Below are positions 12,519-25,617 of a stretch of 64,000 bases of DNA, in pieces. The DNA lies in NCBI GenBank assembly GCA_026260175.1, contig JAKCWW010000014.1:187628-251627 (forward strand). Reading direction: 5' to 3'. The position numbers were made by a program, and so were the translations under genes. The notes beneath the pieces were generated by a model, which was not told the origin of the DNA, made no database searches, and worked only from the letters and a program-made list of their open reading frames with translations. This stretch comes from Reticulitermes lucifugus (Eukaryota; Arthropoda; Insecta; Blattodea; Rhinotermitidae). How positions within the stretch are numbered: position 1 is the first letter of the stretch; each line of letters begins with the position of its first letter.

Positions 12519-14154
12519 TTATACAGTTTTACTTATTATAATTTATTTCAGTTACTCTGAACGGATTTCCTCCACTGTCTTACAGAATGATGTAATGGGA
12601 ATGATCTAGGCTCGTGCCACTTCGAATTTAGGCAAATTTTTGTGGTTGTTATTGGTTGCAATTTCTTTAAATATGCTACAACAGTCTCCTTCAAAACTTC
12701 TACTTATCCATCGTCCGTGATTATATCATTTGATAAACTCTACAAATGAAAGAGTTTTTTTTAGTGTTTATTAGGAAAGTTAGTCTGTATCTTTTAGAAC
12801 TATAAGCTTCAACTACAAACTCTGTTAGCTATTTCTCTTGATTTAATAAAAATGATAGGTCTATGGTATTATCATGTCTTTGTGTGCGTGTGGCCCCATA
12901 CAATTTTTTTTTAACCAAATGAAGGATTCCCATGATAGTTCGATTAATATGTTGCCGTTACAAGCTTTCTCACCTCTGTACATTGTAACGTCCTGTCATT
13001 AACAATATCAATAAGGCAGCCTTGCGAACTTTAGAAATGGAAATGAAAATGGCGTCAATTAATACAGGGGCCTGAAATTTAGGGTGGAAATACAGCTTCA
13101 TACAAAACATAACTTTCACTCAGGTCATTTTGTGTACAATATAACCAGTTAGAAGCAACTTAAAATGTTGTATTAACACCTGTTCTTACGTTTCGCACAC
13201 CAGACACTACACACGCCTATCCGCTGTTTGTTTGACAGCGTTAACTAATAAAAAAAACCGTAACTAAGCATGTATATAAAAGTTTTCAAGATTAATGTAT
13301 TCTGTTATTTGACGTCGTGTGATCTATTAGAAACTTTACACCGCCTTGGAGGGATCTCATATATCAATCTTCAGTGCAGCTACCAGACGACACGGTATCA
13401 TACCTAACAAAACAGTAATCATACTTGTCACAGGCGTGATATAAACAGAACAGCAGAATACCTTTGTGTCTATTGAAGTATCTTACATTTGTTTATTTGA
13501 GCACCTGAAGTAGGAAAGTGTGACTGGTGTCGCTCAGGCCTCATAGTTTCGTGGCTCAAAGTTAATACGGAGGCACCCACGCACACACACGGAGCATGGT
13601 GATCCCATAGGCCTACAGTGCTTTCCTTAGTAGGCTAACAAGTAATTTTCCTTCCCATTTAAATAACTCAGCATGAAATTAGTTCCAGAACCTAAGAGTA
13701 GCTACTCACCTACTAACTCAATGTAATAATTAATCTGTCACTCAAATAATCTGACTGATCATAACCACAAAGCGATCAGGCGTTCGACACATAAATTTAC
13801 CATTCTACAAATTATAACCAATCAGCAATGCTCCACGAAATAAATCAACTGTTGAATAAATCGTTCAATCTGTGAACCGATCAATCATTATGTAAGAATA
13901 ACCTTTGGGTGAACCAATATATAAATTAACGCACGAATCGATGGACCAATATTAATGGATAAAGGGATACACTGATTCATTCATTCATTCATTCTGTAGT
14001 CTGTCTTACGACAGGTCCGTAGTCTCTTTCAATAGACATATGATATATTAAAATTTTTCTCAACCCATCCTTCCATCCATTCATACAGCAATCAGTCCAA
14101 TTAGTCATAAGTCAATTAACGGATCAATCATTCCTCACAGAATGTGATATACAC

Positions 14155-14792
14155 CTGCGGGTAGTCGCCTTCCTTTGTCTGGTAGCCAAAGTGGAAGAAG
14201 TAAGTTTTCGCTCCCCGTCTCGCGTGCAAGTATCCGACTCTGACCAAGGGAGACACTGTGTGCCCGTCACTCAGGGCTTCCATTGTAGAGTCACGTATGT
14301 TAATGGGGTGCTGAATAGGCTTATCCCAGTCCGTATACTCGTTTCTCACAGTCGAGAATATTTCATTCAGATGATATACATAGGCATTTCGAACGTACGT
14401 CCGTAACACACGGTTTCTTTGGTCTTCCTCAAACCCGTACTGAATGTCTGCAGCATTAAAATCTAAGTAACTTTCCGTTGTTGTCGTTCCAAGCATCAGT
14501 TCGCACGTAATGAACGCCTCGTTGGCGTGTTCCATAGCTAGGGTGGGTTCACTGGTGCCCACATCAGGTAGAATGGACGGTCCGAAACGGGGGAGGAAGC
14601 GTGGGGGTTCAAACTGGACGTCCAGCAGAGCAGAGAGAGGTTTGGTGCGAAGACAGGGCGCGCTGTCTTCATCATCCGCGGTGCGGCACCCCATCTGCTC
14701 CGCCACTGTTCGTCGCAGAGCGTCCGGCTGCTGCACCAAGGCCCAGGGACTGAGGACGGACCCACTCAGCATCACCACGCGGTGAAACAGAT
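14155..14792 (-). CDS. Nlg: Neuroligin-like exon (central esterase-like domain)
   Basis: This 638-bp exon lies between the acceptor TATTGTATTGCAG and the donor CAG|GTGTAT. It starts with two bases completing an Asp codon and reads D-LFHRVVMLSGSVLSPWALVQ, the classic neuroligin block after the nucleophile elbow (family form LFHRAVLLSGSALSPWA). About 212 codons follow. They include a two-Cys loop (MGC...APC) as in neuroligin loop regions, the block FGPSILPDVGTSEP, FITCELMLGTTTTESYLDFN and FFHFGYQTKEGDYPQ. The length and order match the alpha/beta-hydrolase fold of neuroligins, postsynaptic adhesion receptors that bind neurexins. It splices in frame to 18277-18477 upstream and 9272-9423 downstream. 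I see no frameshift or stop. The particular paralogue cannot be told from this fragment. Confidence 0.95.
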
Positions 14793-15207
14793 CTGCAATA
14801 CAATATAAAAGCCTACTTTATTCGTCGGTATAATGCGACGTGTCTGTGAAACGTAACTGCACGAAGGTCGTACGAATTGTATTGAAGAAGAGACATACTT
14901 TTTATTATATAGTGCCATCTATAATAAATACTCGTAATGTGCTTCTTTCTTAACCGTTTCCTCCCACTCTGTTAGCCTGCCTGATGGTTGCTAGGAGACC
15001 ACATCAGGCACAATGCATAATATTTCCACTGCTGTCTCGTAGAAAGCCTTCAATGTAAATTTCAATAAGTTACACGATCATGTTGCATTCACAAGACGTA
15101 TCACTTTGCGAAGGCACAGCAGGAAGAAATGTAAAGCTAATGTCCCAGTTTTTCGTCTATTAATATGATTTAAGGATATCTGAAAATAAAGCGGTGTATT
15201 TTCCCTC

Positions 15208-15510
15208 AGTAGGTAAATGTAAAGTTGTTCCTGTCCATGGCATAAAGGTATGTAGGGGGAGTAGAGATACAGTTACACTCATTCTTAATCTAGATGGAGG
15301 TGAGTGTTCAGCTTTACGCCCCGACCTCTTCACCTCCGGGGAAAGAGCCCTCGGCAGACCATGAAGAGGAGGCTGAGTGGGCCCCAGAACCGGTCTGGAC
15401 ATTTCGGAGAAGAGAAAAATCTCTTCTTGCTGCCCGGTATCAAACCCCGGATCGTGTAGACCATAGAGTACGCAGTATACCGAACAAGCTATGCCGGCTC
15501 CGCCCTGCAG
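15208..15510 (-). mobile_element. SINE, family B
   Basis: On the minus strand it begins GCCGGCATAGCTTGTTCGGT (tRNA-like A-box region) with a B-box-like CCGGGGTTTGATACCGGG. The family-B body follows: CCAGACCGGTTCTGGGGCCC, GGGCTCTTTCCCCGG, GTCGGGGCGTAAAG and CTCTACTCCCCC. It ends near CATGGACAGGAACAACTTTAC. It is near full length and is shared in outline with 17.2, 19.2, 25.1 and 34.9 kb. Confidence 0.75.
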
Positions 15511-15739
15511 TAGGTAGACTTTCGTTTGTATGTTATTGTTACATCCTGTAGCTTACGTGACTTACGAGATTTATTACAGATAAACATAGGTAGTCACATA
15601 TATGTATTTAGCAGCACTAATTAACAGTGCATTAAAGATGTGTGATTTGATCTGTAACTAATATACTCCTTAATCATTTCAGTGCGGATTTGTTATGACA
15701 ATGACCGGGCGAGGAATAAAAGTATCTATACACTATCTA

Positions 15740-16270
15740 AGGCGCGTTCGCATGTCTACAGTCGCCCATTAAAAGCTCCAAGTTCGTCTGTCGCATTCTG
15801 CCCTTTCGTCCATCTGCACGAATATAACTCGAGAAGCACAACAGATTTTCATGAAACTTGACACTGCAGAGTTTTAAGCAATACTGTCTAGAGATTAAAA
15901 TTTTCTTTTAGACGAGACAACAGTTCTAACGACCACTTCAAATGAAGACCTACATAGTTTATGCGTGCATGTCGAGCGCAGTTCGCTAAATATTTGTGCC
16001 AGCTAAAAATATTTAGGAAAAAAGACGTTGTAGAGAAGCACGAAAGACACATTCATTGTCCAGCGGAGTTTTTCTTAAGTCATACGGTTTTAGAGATAAC
16101 TAAACAGAAGTGTCACTACCCCCGACATTTTCAGAATTGTATAAGATATATTCAACAAGCAACTACGATATTTTGAACACAAATTTGATACCATCAGAAG
16201 TATAAAACAACTTCTTGATCGCGCTTCGCCTGTGTTAAAATCAGTTTTTTTTAATTTTATGAACGCACCT
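15740..16270. mobile_element. MITE-like element M2
   Basis: The left end AGGCGCGTTCGCA and the reverse complement of the right end (AGGTGCGTTCATA) match at 10 of 13 positions. Inside the left end are CAGTCGCCC and a CTGTCGCATTCTGCCC..CCATCTGCACG tract parallel to the interior of M1, followed by ACAGATTTTCATGAAACTTGA. The element is non-coding. No clear target duplication is seen. Confidence 0.5.
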
Positions 16271-17224
16271 GTAAACTGAATTTATATTATATCAAAGAAG
16301 TTTCATAAACATGGAATTTTATTTAATGTTTAATAGAAGCAAATATTTAAATCTTAATATTTATGGTTCATTCATTACTTATAAGGTTCTGATCTTCCGC
16401 CAGTTCTGAAGGGCTCAAGTATCGACTGACAGACAACATAGCGTGTACATTTCGTGTTTATTTAATATAAGGGAAGAGTGTTAATTATTTAGTTCAATAA
16501 CAACTTTATTTCCTTGGATAATCTGGAAGTGAACGTGCCTGTTACATGTCCACTGTGAACTTTCACACCAATAATTAAGGGTATTTAATTTAAAATCATT
16601 AATTTTATGAGTTTATGAAATAAGATACTCTGCAATGAAGTCAATAAAACACAAAGTGCTGCTATTAAGTTCGAACGTTTGTATTTCACTGTTCAAACTG
16701 AAATGCTGGTATATACATAACTTACATATATCGTGTAATATCTTCCCTTACACTGACAGGAAACTCTGCCTCTTGCTCTGAGAGAACTGCACACACAATA
16801 TAGAGGAAAAAATGCTGAAACGTCGAGCATTACATCTAATAAGACAAGACACAGATGTGCGGAAGATAACGTAAACTGGATCAGAAAGAGATGAGTGTGA
16901 AGATATGGACTGAATTCGTCTGGATCAGGACAGAAAGCAGTGGCGGACTGTTGTGAACACGGCAATGGAAATCGGACTTATTTGGTGAGCAACCATTCGT
17001 TTTTTTTCGAGAAGGACTTTATTCCATGGGATTAGGCAGCAGTACCTACGTGCATGAACAGGACATAATGTGGTGAGGTTTCTGCAGAACAACACGAGAA
17101 AGGTGTAGAGCTTGCCGCAGTGCCAGAGGCGTTGTTTGCACGTTGCAATTCTGAATATATTTATATTTCATAAAGGCAAAAAATCGTTGTGCTACTACTA
17201 CTATTACTACTACTACTTAAGTTA

Positions 17225-17521
17225 CCTTCGATAAAAGGGTAACTATCACAACCACGGCTACGGGCTGGACGGTCCGGGGATCGAGTCCTGGTGGGGTGAG
17301 ATATTCCGCATCCTATCAGACAGGCCCTCGGGCCCATCAAGCCTCCTGTATAATGGATACCGGGTCTCTTTCCCGGGGGTAAAGCGGCCGGGGCGTGGCG
17401 TTGACTACCCACCCCATCTAACGCCGAGGTTAAAGAAAGAGTACCGCTATACCTCTACTCCCCCTCCAGGCCTTCATGGCCTGTTCGAGGGAGAACTTTA
17501 CATTTTACCTTTCATCACAGC
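17225..17521 (+). mobile_element. SINE, family B
   Basis: The copy has a degenerate tRNA-like head with a B-box-like GGGGATCGAGTCCTGG. The body follows: CAGGCCCTCGGGCCCATCAA, CCTCCTGTATAATGGATACC, GGGTCTCTTTCCCGGGGGTA, AAGCGGCCGGGGCGTGGCGT and CTCTACTCCCCC. The 3' end GGCCTTCATGGCCTGTTCGA precedes AACTTTACATTTTACC. A (TAC)n/(TAA) patch precedes it. Confidence 0.75.
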
Positions 17522-18276
17522 CACTGTTATTGTTAAAATAGTTATAACTGAGTGCCATTAAGATTGCGTAGGTCTTCTAGGATATGATGCCGTGTACTTT
17601 GGTAGCAATATTGCTAAGAAATCAGCTGGCACCATATTCGGTTACCACGTTTCGGTAGTGACGCTAGTGTCAACCTCAACTCTCACGTTCTGTTTGTCAC
17701 TGTCCTGCTGCCGAGTATGGGAAAATGGAAGTTACGAATTTTGAGTGACTTCCATTGGCACAAGGTTCACATCAGTTTCAAAAAAATCCTCTGTCCAGCG
17801 TTTCTCGGGTTGAAACACGTGGATGGATGGCCGCACCGACAAATATGACCACCTGTAACGCGATTAATCTCACACTTTGTGCAACGAACGCATACTAGAA
17901 TACTAAATACTGAGGTTAATCGATTCTTCCACATCATTTAACGACAGCTTTTGAACTGGATTAGTAACGTAGCGTCGAACAGTAGGACTGTTTACGAATA
18001 ATGGACTGAAAGCCTGCGGAAGGAAGCAGTCATAATTTATTTAAAGGTGATGAATATCTCAGGATTTCGTGGAATGACGTCTACTGAGATAGCTGATCTG
18101 TGGGAAGATATTCGAACTCAGGACCTTCGGAATGCAAAGCAGGAGTGTCAGTCACTGGACCCTGAGTTACAACAGACTTACTGCTATGTTTACGGGTGCT
18201 CCTTCCCGAGGTAAAGCAGCCAGAGCGCGAAGCTGATGTCCAGTTTATACTGAACGAACTAATCCTCCAAAATTAC

Positions 18277-18477
18277 CTTTTGTTGCACTGGATATTAGCA
18301 GTAGGTTGACAAGGGCGGCGCCGGTGTCATGGCCCAGCACCGTCACGCGGCTCGGATCGCCACCGAATGCTGCGATATTGTGGCGCACCCACTGCAGCGC
18401 CGCCAGGATGTCGCGTAGCCCCAGGTTCCCTCCAGCCACTCCCTCGCGGTCCGGCCCCGGGCGAGTCCGGAGGAAAC
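18277..18477 (-). CDS. Nlg: Neuroligin-like exon (nucleophile elbow region)
   Basis: This 201-bp exon lies between the acceptor CTTCTGGTGCTGCAG and the donor GTAATT. It begins with two bases (GT) that complete Gly with the single G left by the exon at 34147. The joined peptide is therefore [16 protein letters not shown], a textbook neuroligin/cholinesterase junction. It continues with NLGLRDILAALQWVRHNIAAF then GGDPSRVTVLGHDTGAALVN. In active esterases the last block is GESAG; here it is GHDTG, so the nucleophilic serine is missing, as in all neuroligins. The loop after GFLRT is rich in Gly, Pro and Arg. The exon ends with one base (G) that pairs with AT of the next exon to give Asp. It is unusually GC-rich for this window. 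Confidence 0.95.
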
Positions 18478-19164
18478 CTGCAGCACCAGAAGCGTGAGAT
18501 CACAGTGACACTTCATGGTGCCAGTCGACAAATGATGAAGTTACAGCTATTACATCTGCAAGGTGTGTCATGAGAAGGAACCTTCCGGTTAAGGACAGTA
18601 TAATATTTACTCTTGTAATACATAAATGAGACTGTGACATGTGGATGAATCTTCATGGAAGAGAAGTATTCAAGTAAAAAGCTTTAGAGAGCTGTTGCAT
18701 GTTTTGTAAATGGTAATTACATTACATACTCGTAAATTATAGTTACAGATTTATGAATATTTGTCAAGTGGTAGTCTTGAGAACCTGAGAGTAACTCAGC
18801 ACTTAGGGCACTAGCCTTCTAACCGAAGTTTAATTACCGTGTTCATTACAGGCCCGCTAAGAGACCCGATCCTTGGAAAGATTCATAAAATCCACGCACT
18901 AAAATTCTCTACGCATTTCACATGTCTTCCAAGTTGATATATATTATATGCAGACACTAATTAACATGTAATTTCTTACCCACAGGCCTAATACACAAAG
19001 TGCTATAATCGCCAAACGTAATAAAACAGTTAAATTCTAGACATTTACGAAAACTAAGGTTTCCCGATGCTATATGCGGGAAGTTTACTGTTCACAATTT
19101 GTAAGCCTACAACTGAGTAAGAAGTCGAGTGAGACCAGATGAAGAATCGGCGTGTTTTAGGCAT

Positions 19165-19458
19165 ATAAAATAAAGGTAAAGCTCGCCCTACAACATGTCA
19201 TGAAGGCAAAGAGAGGGTACAGCTATAGCGCTACCCTTTCTTTAACCTTGGCGCTAGGTGAGGGTGCGTGGTCAACGCCACGTCCTGGCCGCTTTACCCC
19301 CTGGAAAGAGACCCGGCACCCATTGAACAGGAAAATGGGTGGGCCTCGGGGACGGTCTGGACGGGTGCGGAAAATTTCGCCCCCACCGAAATTCGAACCC
19401 CAAACTGTCCAGCCCTTAGTGAATCGCTATAAAAACTACGCTATTTCCGGCCCCGTTT
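19165..19458 (-). mobile_element. SINE, family B
   Basis: The copy reads on the minus strand from GGCCGGAAATAGCGTAGTTT through a B-box-like GGGGTTCGAATTTCGG. The body (CCGTCCAGACCGTCCCCGAG, GGGTGCCGGGTCTCTTTCC, AGGGGGTAAAGCGGCCAGGA) matches the 25.1-kb copy closely. It is near full length. Confidence 0.75.
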
Positions 19459-19684
19459 TAGGGGTACAAAATTTGGGCATAACATTTATAAACCTCTAAT
19501 TAGAGTAGTAGAATTACTTTTTGATAATGTAAGCCTTATGTAGGCCCTACTGTGGTGAATCTATAAAGTATTTTCAAAGTATGTGAGTTCTTGATAGCTA
19601 AACTGATCCCTGAAGTACAGAATTTTTATCTTAAAACTTTCAGCTATCTGTTAATTCGAAATAAACCCACCCGCCCCCCAGTAA

Positions 19685-19685
19685 A

Positions 19686-19728
<43 letters not shown>
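19685..19728. repeat. (AAT)n microsatellite
   Basis: About fourteen tandem AAT units follow a CCCACCCGCCCCCCAG patch. Poly-Asn and poly-Ile open frames over it are artefacts. Confidence 0.95.
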
Positions 19729-22700
19729 TCCCAGTTCACAGGAAATAATCGTAACAAGTGCTTCCCGAGACTTATCATTCCATGCTGAAACACATTTCAC
19801 TAGGATTATTTCTCGCTTTGAATTTACATGCAAATTATTCAAATGGTACGCAGAAACACAGACATGCACAGAACGTAGTTTCTGTATTGTCCAGTGATTT
19901 GCTCAGTTAGCATATATAACAGACAGGAAGAGGAAATTTTAACGAAGTAGAGTTATATTCCACGGCAAGCAAAGGAAATCGGGGAACATACTCGGTGAAG
20001 CAACTGATTCATATGACGCCAAGTGGAAAATGTGGATGCGGAAGACGACGAGTAAAAGAAAATTATATAACGATGCAAGTAAAGAAAGGGGCTGGAATAT
20101 TTGACAGTTACGAAGTATGAGGAGGTGGCAACTTATGATACGGGAGGCTCCAACAAGAGCAGAAAGCAGAACAAAAAAAGAAAGAGTGTCTTATTTATTC
20201 CTTCGCCATATAAGGACAGGACCTGCATTATAAGCCTCCTTCAGTCGAACATCTGCAATGTCTGTCAACGTTTCTTCTTGCTAATTGAAAATATTCCTCC
20301 TGTTTTGTGTAAATGTCCTACAGCATTTGTGTAATATATTTCATCTTCTGTACAATTTCTATGTACCTATCTCTTTATACGTATTAACGCTCTGCACTCT
20401 ACAACAAAACCGGTACCCACTTTAATACAAGTCAAGTACAACACATTTTAAGATATCCTAACTTCGGCTCTCTGTTAAAACACAACGTGTACTGTCATAT
20501 TCTTCAGAACCACAAATAAATACAGATTGTTACCAGCTTGCGACCCTTCCCTCACGTTGCCAAACCTTTCTTGTTGACTGCTTCATCACAGTAATGTGAC
20601 ACGCGATATCAAGGAAAATAAATACGGAACATTGGCTAATAATTTGTACTACCCAACAATCTTGATTCGAATAGGACGTTTCCACTGCAATGGCACGACT
20701 TTAGAGCTGTTTAAAGTCACTTAAAAATTGAAGCAAACCTAGTGGTTGAGTTTTTAGTATACCTACAAAACAGAAAACACTTCTCTTGCGGCTTCGAGGT
20801 TAAAAGCATTCCGTAAGGAAAAGGTGTTCACCGCTTCACTGTTAAGTTGAATTTCATGCCCAGAGATTACATATTTATACCATAACATATTTTTGTTAGT
20901 GATACTAAAACTGAATGAATGAAAGTGGGTGCGAACTGAAAGAATGAACACAGCACGAAGGCCGTACAAGCAAACAGTTTTATGTAGAGTTATGAAGTAA
21001 TATATTGAGTTTGTGCCTACAGTTATGTAGAACTAGGAAATATGAATAGGCTAGTACAAACAAGTGCCAAATTCACTTAACATCGTGATAGATATGTTAA
21101 CATTTCTACTTCATGTTCGAAAGGTTCAAAGTTAGATTCTCGACCTGCAATTTGGCTAGTCTGATTGATATTTTGTGGTTTTCTTCAGTCACACTAAGAA
21201 CGTGCTAGAAACATGTCTTAAATTCGTCACGACTCGTTCCATCCATATCCATATCAGATACAAATATCCTGTTCAACTCTGTATAGGCAGGCCTAACAAT
21301 TGCATTTGATAATGAGCCGTTGAATAATCAAATAACAAAAGTAAATAACGACACAGAAGAAAAAGCAGAAGAATGCCCTAACAAGATGCTTACGGATTCA
21401 TTTAATGGATGCACGGTTGCTGATCATTCCGATCAACCCTTTAGTATGACCGCCATGTTCTCTAAGTCAGGCTACGTGCATCCAGTTACGATATTTGAAC
21501 ACGCAACTTACCATGTCGCTGCTACCACCATTCGTCTCTAGGTGACGTACGTGGTCTAAATACACAGGAGGTGAGGGCAGAGCGGCAAAAGACACTGGGA
21601 TGGGCGCACTCGCGTTTCGTCCGCTTCGCTAATTTCGTAATTACATCACAATCACGTCACAGATCATCCAACGGACTACTAATCAAGAACACATTTCCCT
21701 GCCTAGTAGGATATGCAACATTAGCTTTACCTGCCCACACTTCAGACCCGTTATTATCGCGCCCTACCCTCTCAATTATGAACTCGAAGGTCTCATCAGC
21801 CACTCGCGGGATGTCAGATCCAATATTCTAAAAGCCTTGCTAAACTACGTCCTGCAGTTGAAGCGTTAAAATTTGATTACAGAAGGGTTGGGCAGTTTGG
21901 AAACGTGGGCGAGGATTGGGGATGAATTATGAGATAGAATAGAGAGAAAGGGGACGTGAAAGGAAATGTTAAGATTGCAAATGTAATCTTTTACGTTCGA
22001 ATTGTTGGAGCAGAAGACGAAAATTCTAACTTAACTTAGACGACAATACACTTTATTTTGTATGAACAATAGGCGAGAAGTATCTTTCGCTCCCAGAACA
22101 CCATGCCCAAATATTTTGCTGAGAGGAGATGGTAGAAGATGAATACAGGAAGGAGGAGAAGAAGGGGAGGAAAAGAAGAAAACGAGTCGACAAACAACAT
22201 GTAGTTGAGTCGGAGAAAAATCCAGCAATGCTAAGAACATGATGAAGAATGGTTCATTCTAAAGACATTTAATAACGCTGTTTCATCGTCTCCCGATAGT
22301 GTTCTTCTTTATGTTCCCCTTGTCACGTAGAACCTAACAAAACAGTTCTATATTTTCAGCATTCTCCTAGTAGACATTTCAAAATGAAATTTCTTTGTGT
22401 AGGAAAAACACATTTGTCTTTAAAAATTTGGGTTTAACCATTTCGCTGTTACATCTGAACAAACCTCACACTCTCAGAGGTGAGAAAATAACATTCACAT
22501 TGGAACTGGCTGGTCACAAACTTGAAGTCATCCGCAAAAACCTGACTGCCTTAGTCCTGGAAGCCGAGAAGCTTGTTACAGCACTAACACTACCCCTATA
22601 TGCGGGAAACACCGGGTTCAAACGAATCCCAGCATCTCATGCGAAAATCTCATAGTTGTTATTAAGACCCACCAGGTGAACGCCGATATATCGCCTTAAA

Positions 22701-23990
22701 ACAGGCGACGGCAGCGTCCTTCCCTATCACTTAACGTCCACCAAACGTGATCATCCTCACACATTTTTCGATGCCAAAGAACAGATACTGTTGATATGAC
22801 ACTGAATGGCCCTCGGCCCCTCCTACCTTAGAAACAGTCGAAGAACGCCTTCTTTCATATTGTATCTACTAGTCTTTCGCGATTACATTACCTTTACTCC
22901 TATAGGCCCAGTACGAATACAAAACCTCTGCAGATAATACGACGTTATTAATACTACAGATTGTATTCACGTATCTTCCGAACAGACCAAGGCCCTATGG
23001 AGTACAAGCACACAAAAAGACTTTCTCTACATTGAACCACAACTGACGACATCTGCCGATTACTTGGAGAGAGAGAAATGAAGACGGTTCGGAAGTTACG
23101 ATAAAAACTGCCGCTGGTATCTGGGGTTCTTCCGCTGATTTTGTCGCCAAATGAATGGGAAAGAAGAAAAAGTCTGTGCTTGAATAGAGATAGAAGAAGC
23201 AAGGAGTTAAGACCACAGAGCCTTAAAAAGAAGAGCGGAGTATGAATAAAAAAGTGAGGAAAACGGAACGACAGAGACAGTGAGTGGGTCACAAGGATTG
23301 TTGTTCCGCTGCCGGTTCGCGTAACTGCTGTATCGATTCGCCATTAATGTGTGAGGAGGATGTTGGCAAAGTGAGCTGCTGTCTGTAGAGACCACACAGA
23401 CAGGCCCTCTTCAGCTCTCAGGTCTTGAAGGTATATTCAGCAGCGTGCCTCAGATGAGGCTTGATTAAAATGTGGGCAAGTAAAGATTCAATGTCCTCTC
23501 TGCCTTTTATTTTCATAACAGGGAATAAATCACTATGTTAGTGTGAAAAAAATATAGAAGGAAAACAAACCGGGGTGACAGCCTACCTTTCGAAGCATAT
23601 TTATTTTAAAAGTAATCACTTAACTGCTATCTGAGTGGCACACAGACAGACAGACAGAGAGACAAACACAAAAATGGACCAACCGACTGTCACACAAGCA
23701 AGACGGCTGACTTAGAGACGAACACACACACAAACAAAGTAACCAAAAAAGCAAGTTTATTGATCAACAAATTAACACACAAACTAAAGACACAAAACAA
23801 GTGGCAACAAACAAAAAGTCTCAGTTTATCTAGGTCAGGGGTCTCAAACTCAAATCGAACGCGACCCAGTTCAGTAATAAAAAAACTATGGCGGGCCGTA
23901 CATCATTTTCAGCAGCATAATGTTAAATGTCTTGTTTAAAAATAATGTAATATCAATAATAATAATAGTAATAATATTATACTTCAAAAT

Positions 23991-25102
23991 CTTACGCTGC
24001 ATTAGAAGTGTTGAGGACTGCAAACTTTTGCAATCCGACAGTGACGCTGTCCATAAGTGCTGCCTGGACAATGGCATAAATCTCAATGTTGGCAAAGCCA
24101 CATTTATTTCCTTTACTCGTGAAAGTAACAGTATCGCCTTAGACATAAACTAGGTCTTACTCATATTGCCCGTTCCCTGTGCGTTAAAGATCTCGCGGAA
24201 CTCTTAGACTCTAAGCTTCATTTTCACAATCATTTTGACCACACTGTTGCACAAGCCTTTAAAATGTTAGGTTTCATTCGCTACATTGCGTCTTCGTTTT
24301 CTTCCATTGACACTCTTGTTACGAGTACTTTGTGTTGTGCTCTTGTCCGTTCTGAACTCGAATTTTCCTCTGTTGCCTGGAATTCTGTGACGCTAACCGT
24401 TCCACTAAAATCGAAAGAGTTCAAAGAAAATTTGCCAATTTATGCTCCAATAGATTTTTCATTAACTTTGGCACCAATAAATACGAAGAAATTTTGGCTA
24501 GGCTAAATCTATCTATGCTTCACTTAAGGCGGCGGTACCTGGATGACCTGTTTCTCATTAATGTCTTTGTTAACAAAGTAAATTGTCCTTCCATCTTTAA
24601 TACCGTCGGTCTATACCCTCAACAATAATCAGAGGCCACTCTACATTTACTGCTCTATACTGCGCTAAGACCAGCCCTTCTGCCAGACCTGTTACTGCGG
24701 CTAGTGCTGTAAGTAGTAAAATCGATATTTTAAACCACCACGGTCTCTCGTTTAAGAACTTAATTAGATCTAATACTGTTTGATTCCAATATTGTTGTAT
24801 ACCTACTACTATTCCCACGGTTCATACTAACATTCGTTGCCTATTCGTTCCGTTTATTAATTTCCTTCTATCCGTTAAATGGCCAGGTATTATCCTCCAA
24901 TTTGTAATTTCCTGTTTTTTTATTTTGTATTGTATCTCCGTTTGTATTTGCTTTTTGTAATATTCTCTTATGCTGAATATTAGGCCTATATGTTTTGTCT
25001 CCGATATTTGTATTTTTGTTGCTTTGTGCTGTTCCTGTAATTGACCCACGGGCTGTTGATTCAGCACGTAAATGAACTTGAATAAATTGAATTATTATTA
25101 TT
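23991..25102 (+). mobile_element. 5'-truncated non-LTR retrotransposon (LINE) with reverse transcriptase remnant
   Basis: The plus frame encodes RSVEDCKLLQSDSDAVHK then LDNGINLNVGKATFISFTR. After a frameshift near 24150 come HFDHTVAQAFKMLGFIRYI, ALVRSELEFSSVAWNSV and LARLNLSMLHLRRRYLDDL. These are the thumb/C-terminal segments of a Jockey/CR1-like reverse transcriptase. A non-coding 3' tail follows, ending in (ATT)n. Flanks ATTATACTTCAAAAT (23976-23990) and ATTATATTTCAAAAT (25404-25418) match at 14 of 15, which supports target-primed insertion of a 5'-truncated copy. The SINE-B now sits between the tail and the right flank. Confidence 0.85.
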
Positions 25103-25115
25103 ATTATTATATTTC

Positions 25116-25400
25116 GGGAGCCGGGATAGCGTAGTCGGTATAGCGACTCGCTACGAGCGGTAGGGTCCGGGATTCGAACCCTAGTGTGACGAGATTTTCC
25201 GGAACCGTCCAGACCGGCCCCGAGGCCCACCGGTCTCCTGTAAAATGGGTACCGGGTCTTTTCCCTGGGTTAAAGCGGCAGGGGCTTGGCGCTGACCACC
25301 CACCCCCTTCTAGCGCCGGGGTCAAGATGGGTAGAGCTATACCTACGTATACCTACGTATACCTCCCCTCTATGCCTGCTTGGCATGTAAAGGGTCAGCC
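25116..25400 (+). mobile_element. SINE, family B, with 13-bp target duplication
   Basis: This is the best preserved B copy. The head GGGAGCCGGGATAGCGTAGT CGGT is A-box-like, and GGGATTCGAACCC at 25170 is a near-perfect pol III B box. The flanks ATTATTATATTTC at 25103-25115 and 25401-25413 are identical. It therefore landed at the 3' junction of the LINE at 23991-25102. A short (ATACCTACGT)n-like duplication lies at 25350-25372. Confidence 0.9.
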
Positions 25401-25617
25401 ATTATTATATTTCAAAATTATATTTTATTCAAAAAATGGGCTTCTGTCTCTTACTTAATATATGCTGTACGCTACCTGTCCCTTCACGCTCACATATGCA
25501 GTGCCACAATCCGTTCAGTGAATTAGTAGGGAAACCATTTTGGATTCTGTGCTAAAAAATTGTCAGGTTACCAAGTGGTCAAATATTACTTCAAATACTG
25601 TGGGACTGATTGGAGAC

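Larger units (their letters stand above)
9424..14154 (-). other. Neuroligin-like intron, about 4.7 kb
   Basis: The interval lies between the exon ending at 14155 (donor GTGTAT, a weak match to consensus) and the exon starting at 9423. It contains an old SINE-A copy (11795-12030) and one weak membrane-protein-like open frame (12141-12518). The rest shows no recognisable gene or repeat. An (ATTC)n run lies at about 13975-13994. Confidence 0.75.
14793..18276 (-). other. Neuroligin-like intron, about 3.5 kb
   Basis: This intron separates the exons at 18277-18477 and 14155-14792. It holds two SINE-B copies in opposite orientations (15208-15510 minus, 17225-17521 plus) and MITE-like element M2 (15740-16270). 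An (ACT)n run lies at 17190-17216. Nothing else is recognisable. Confidence 0.8.
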
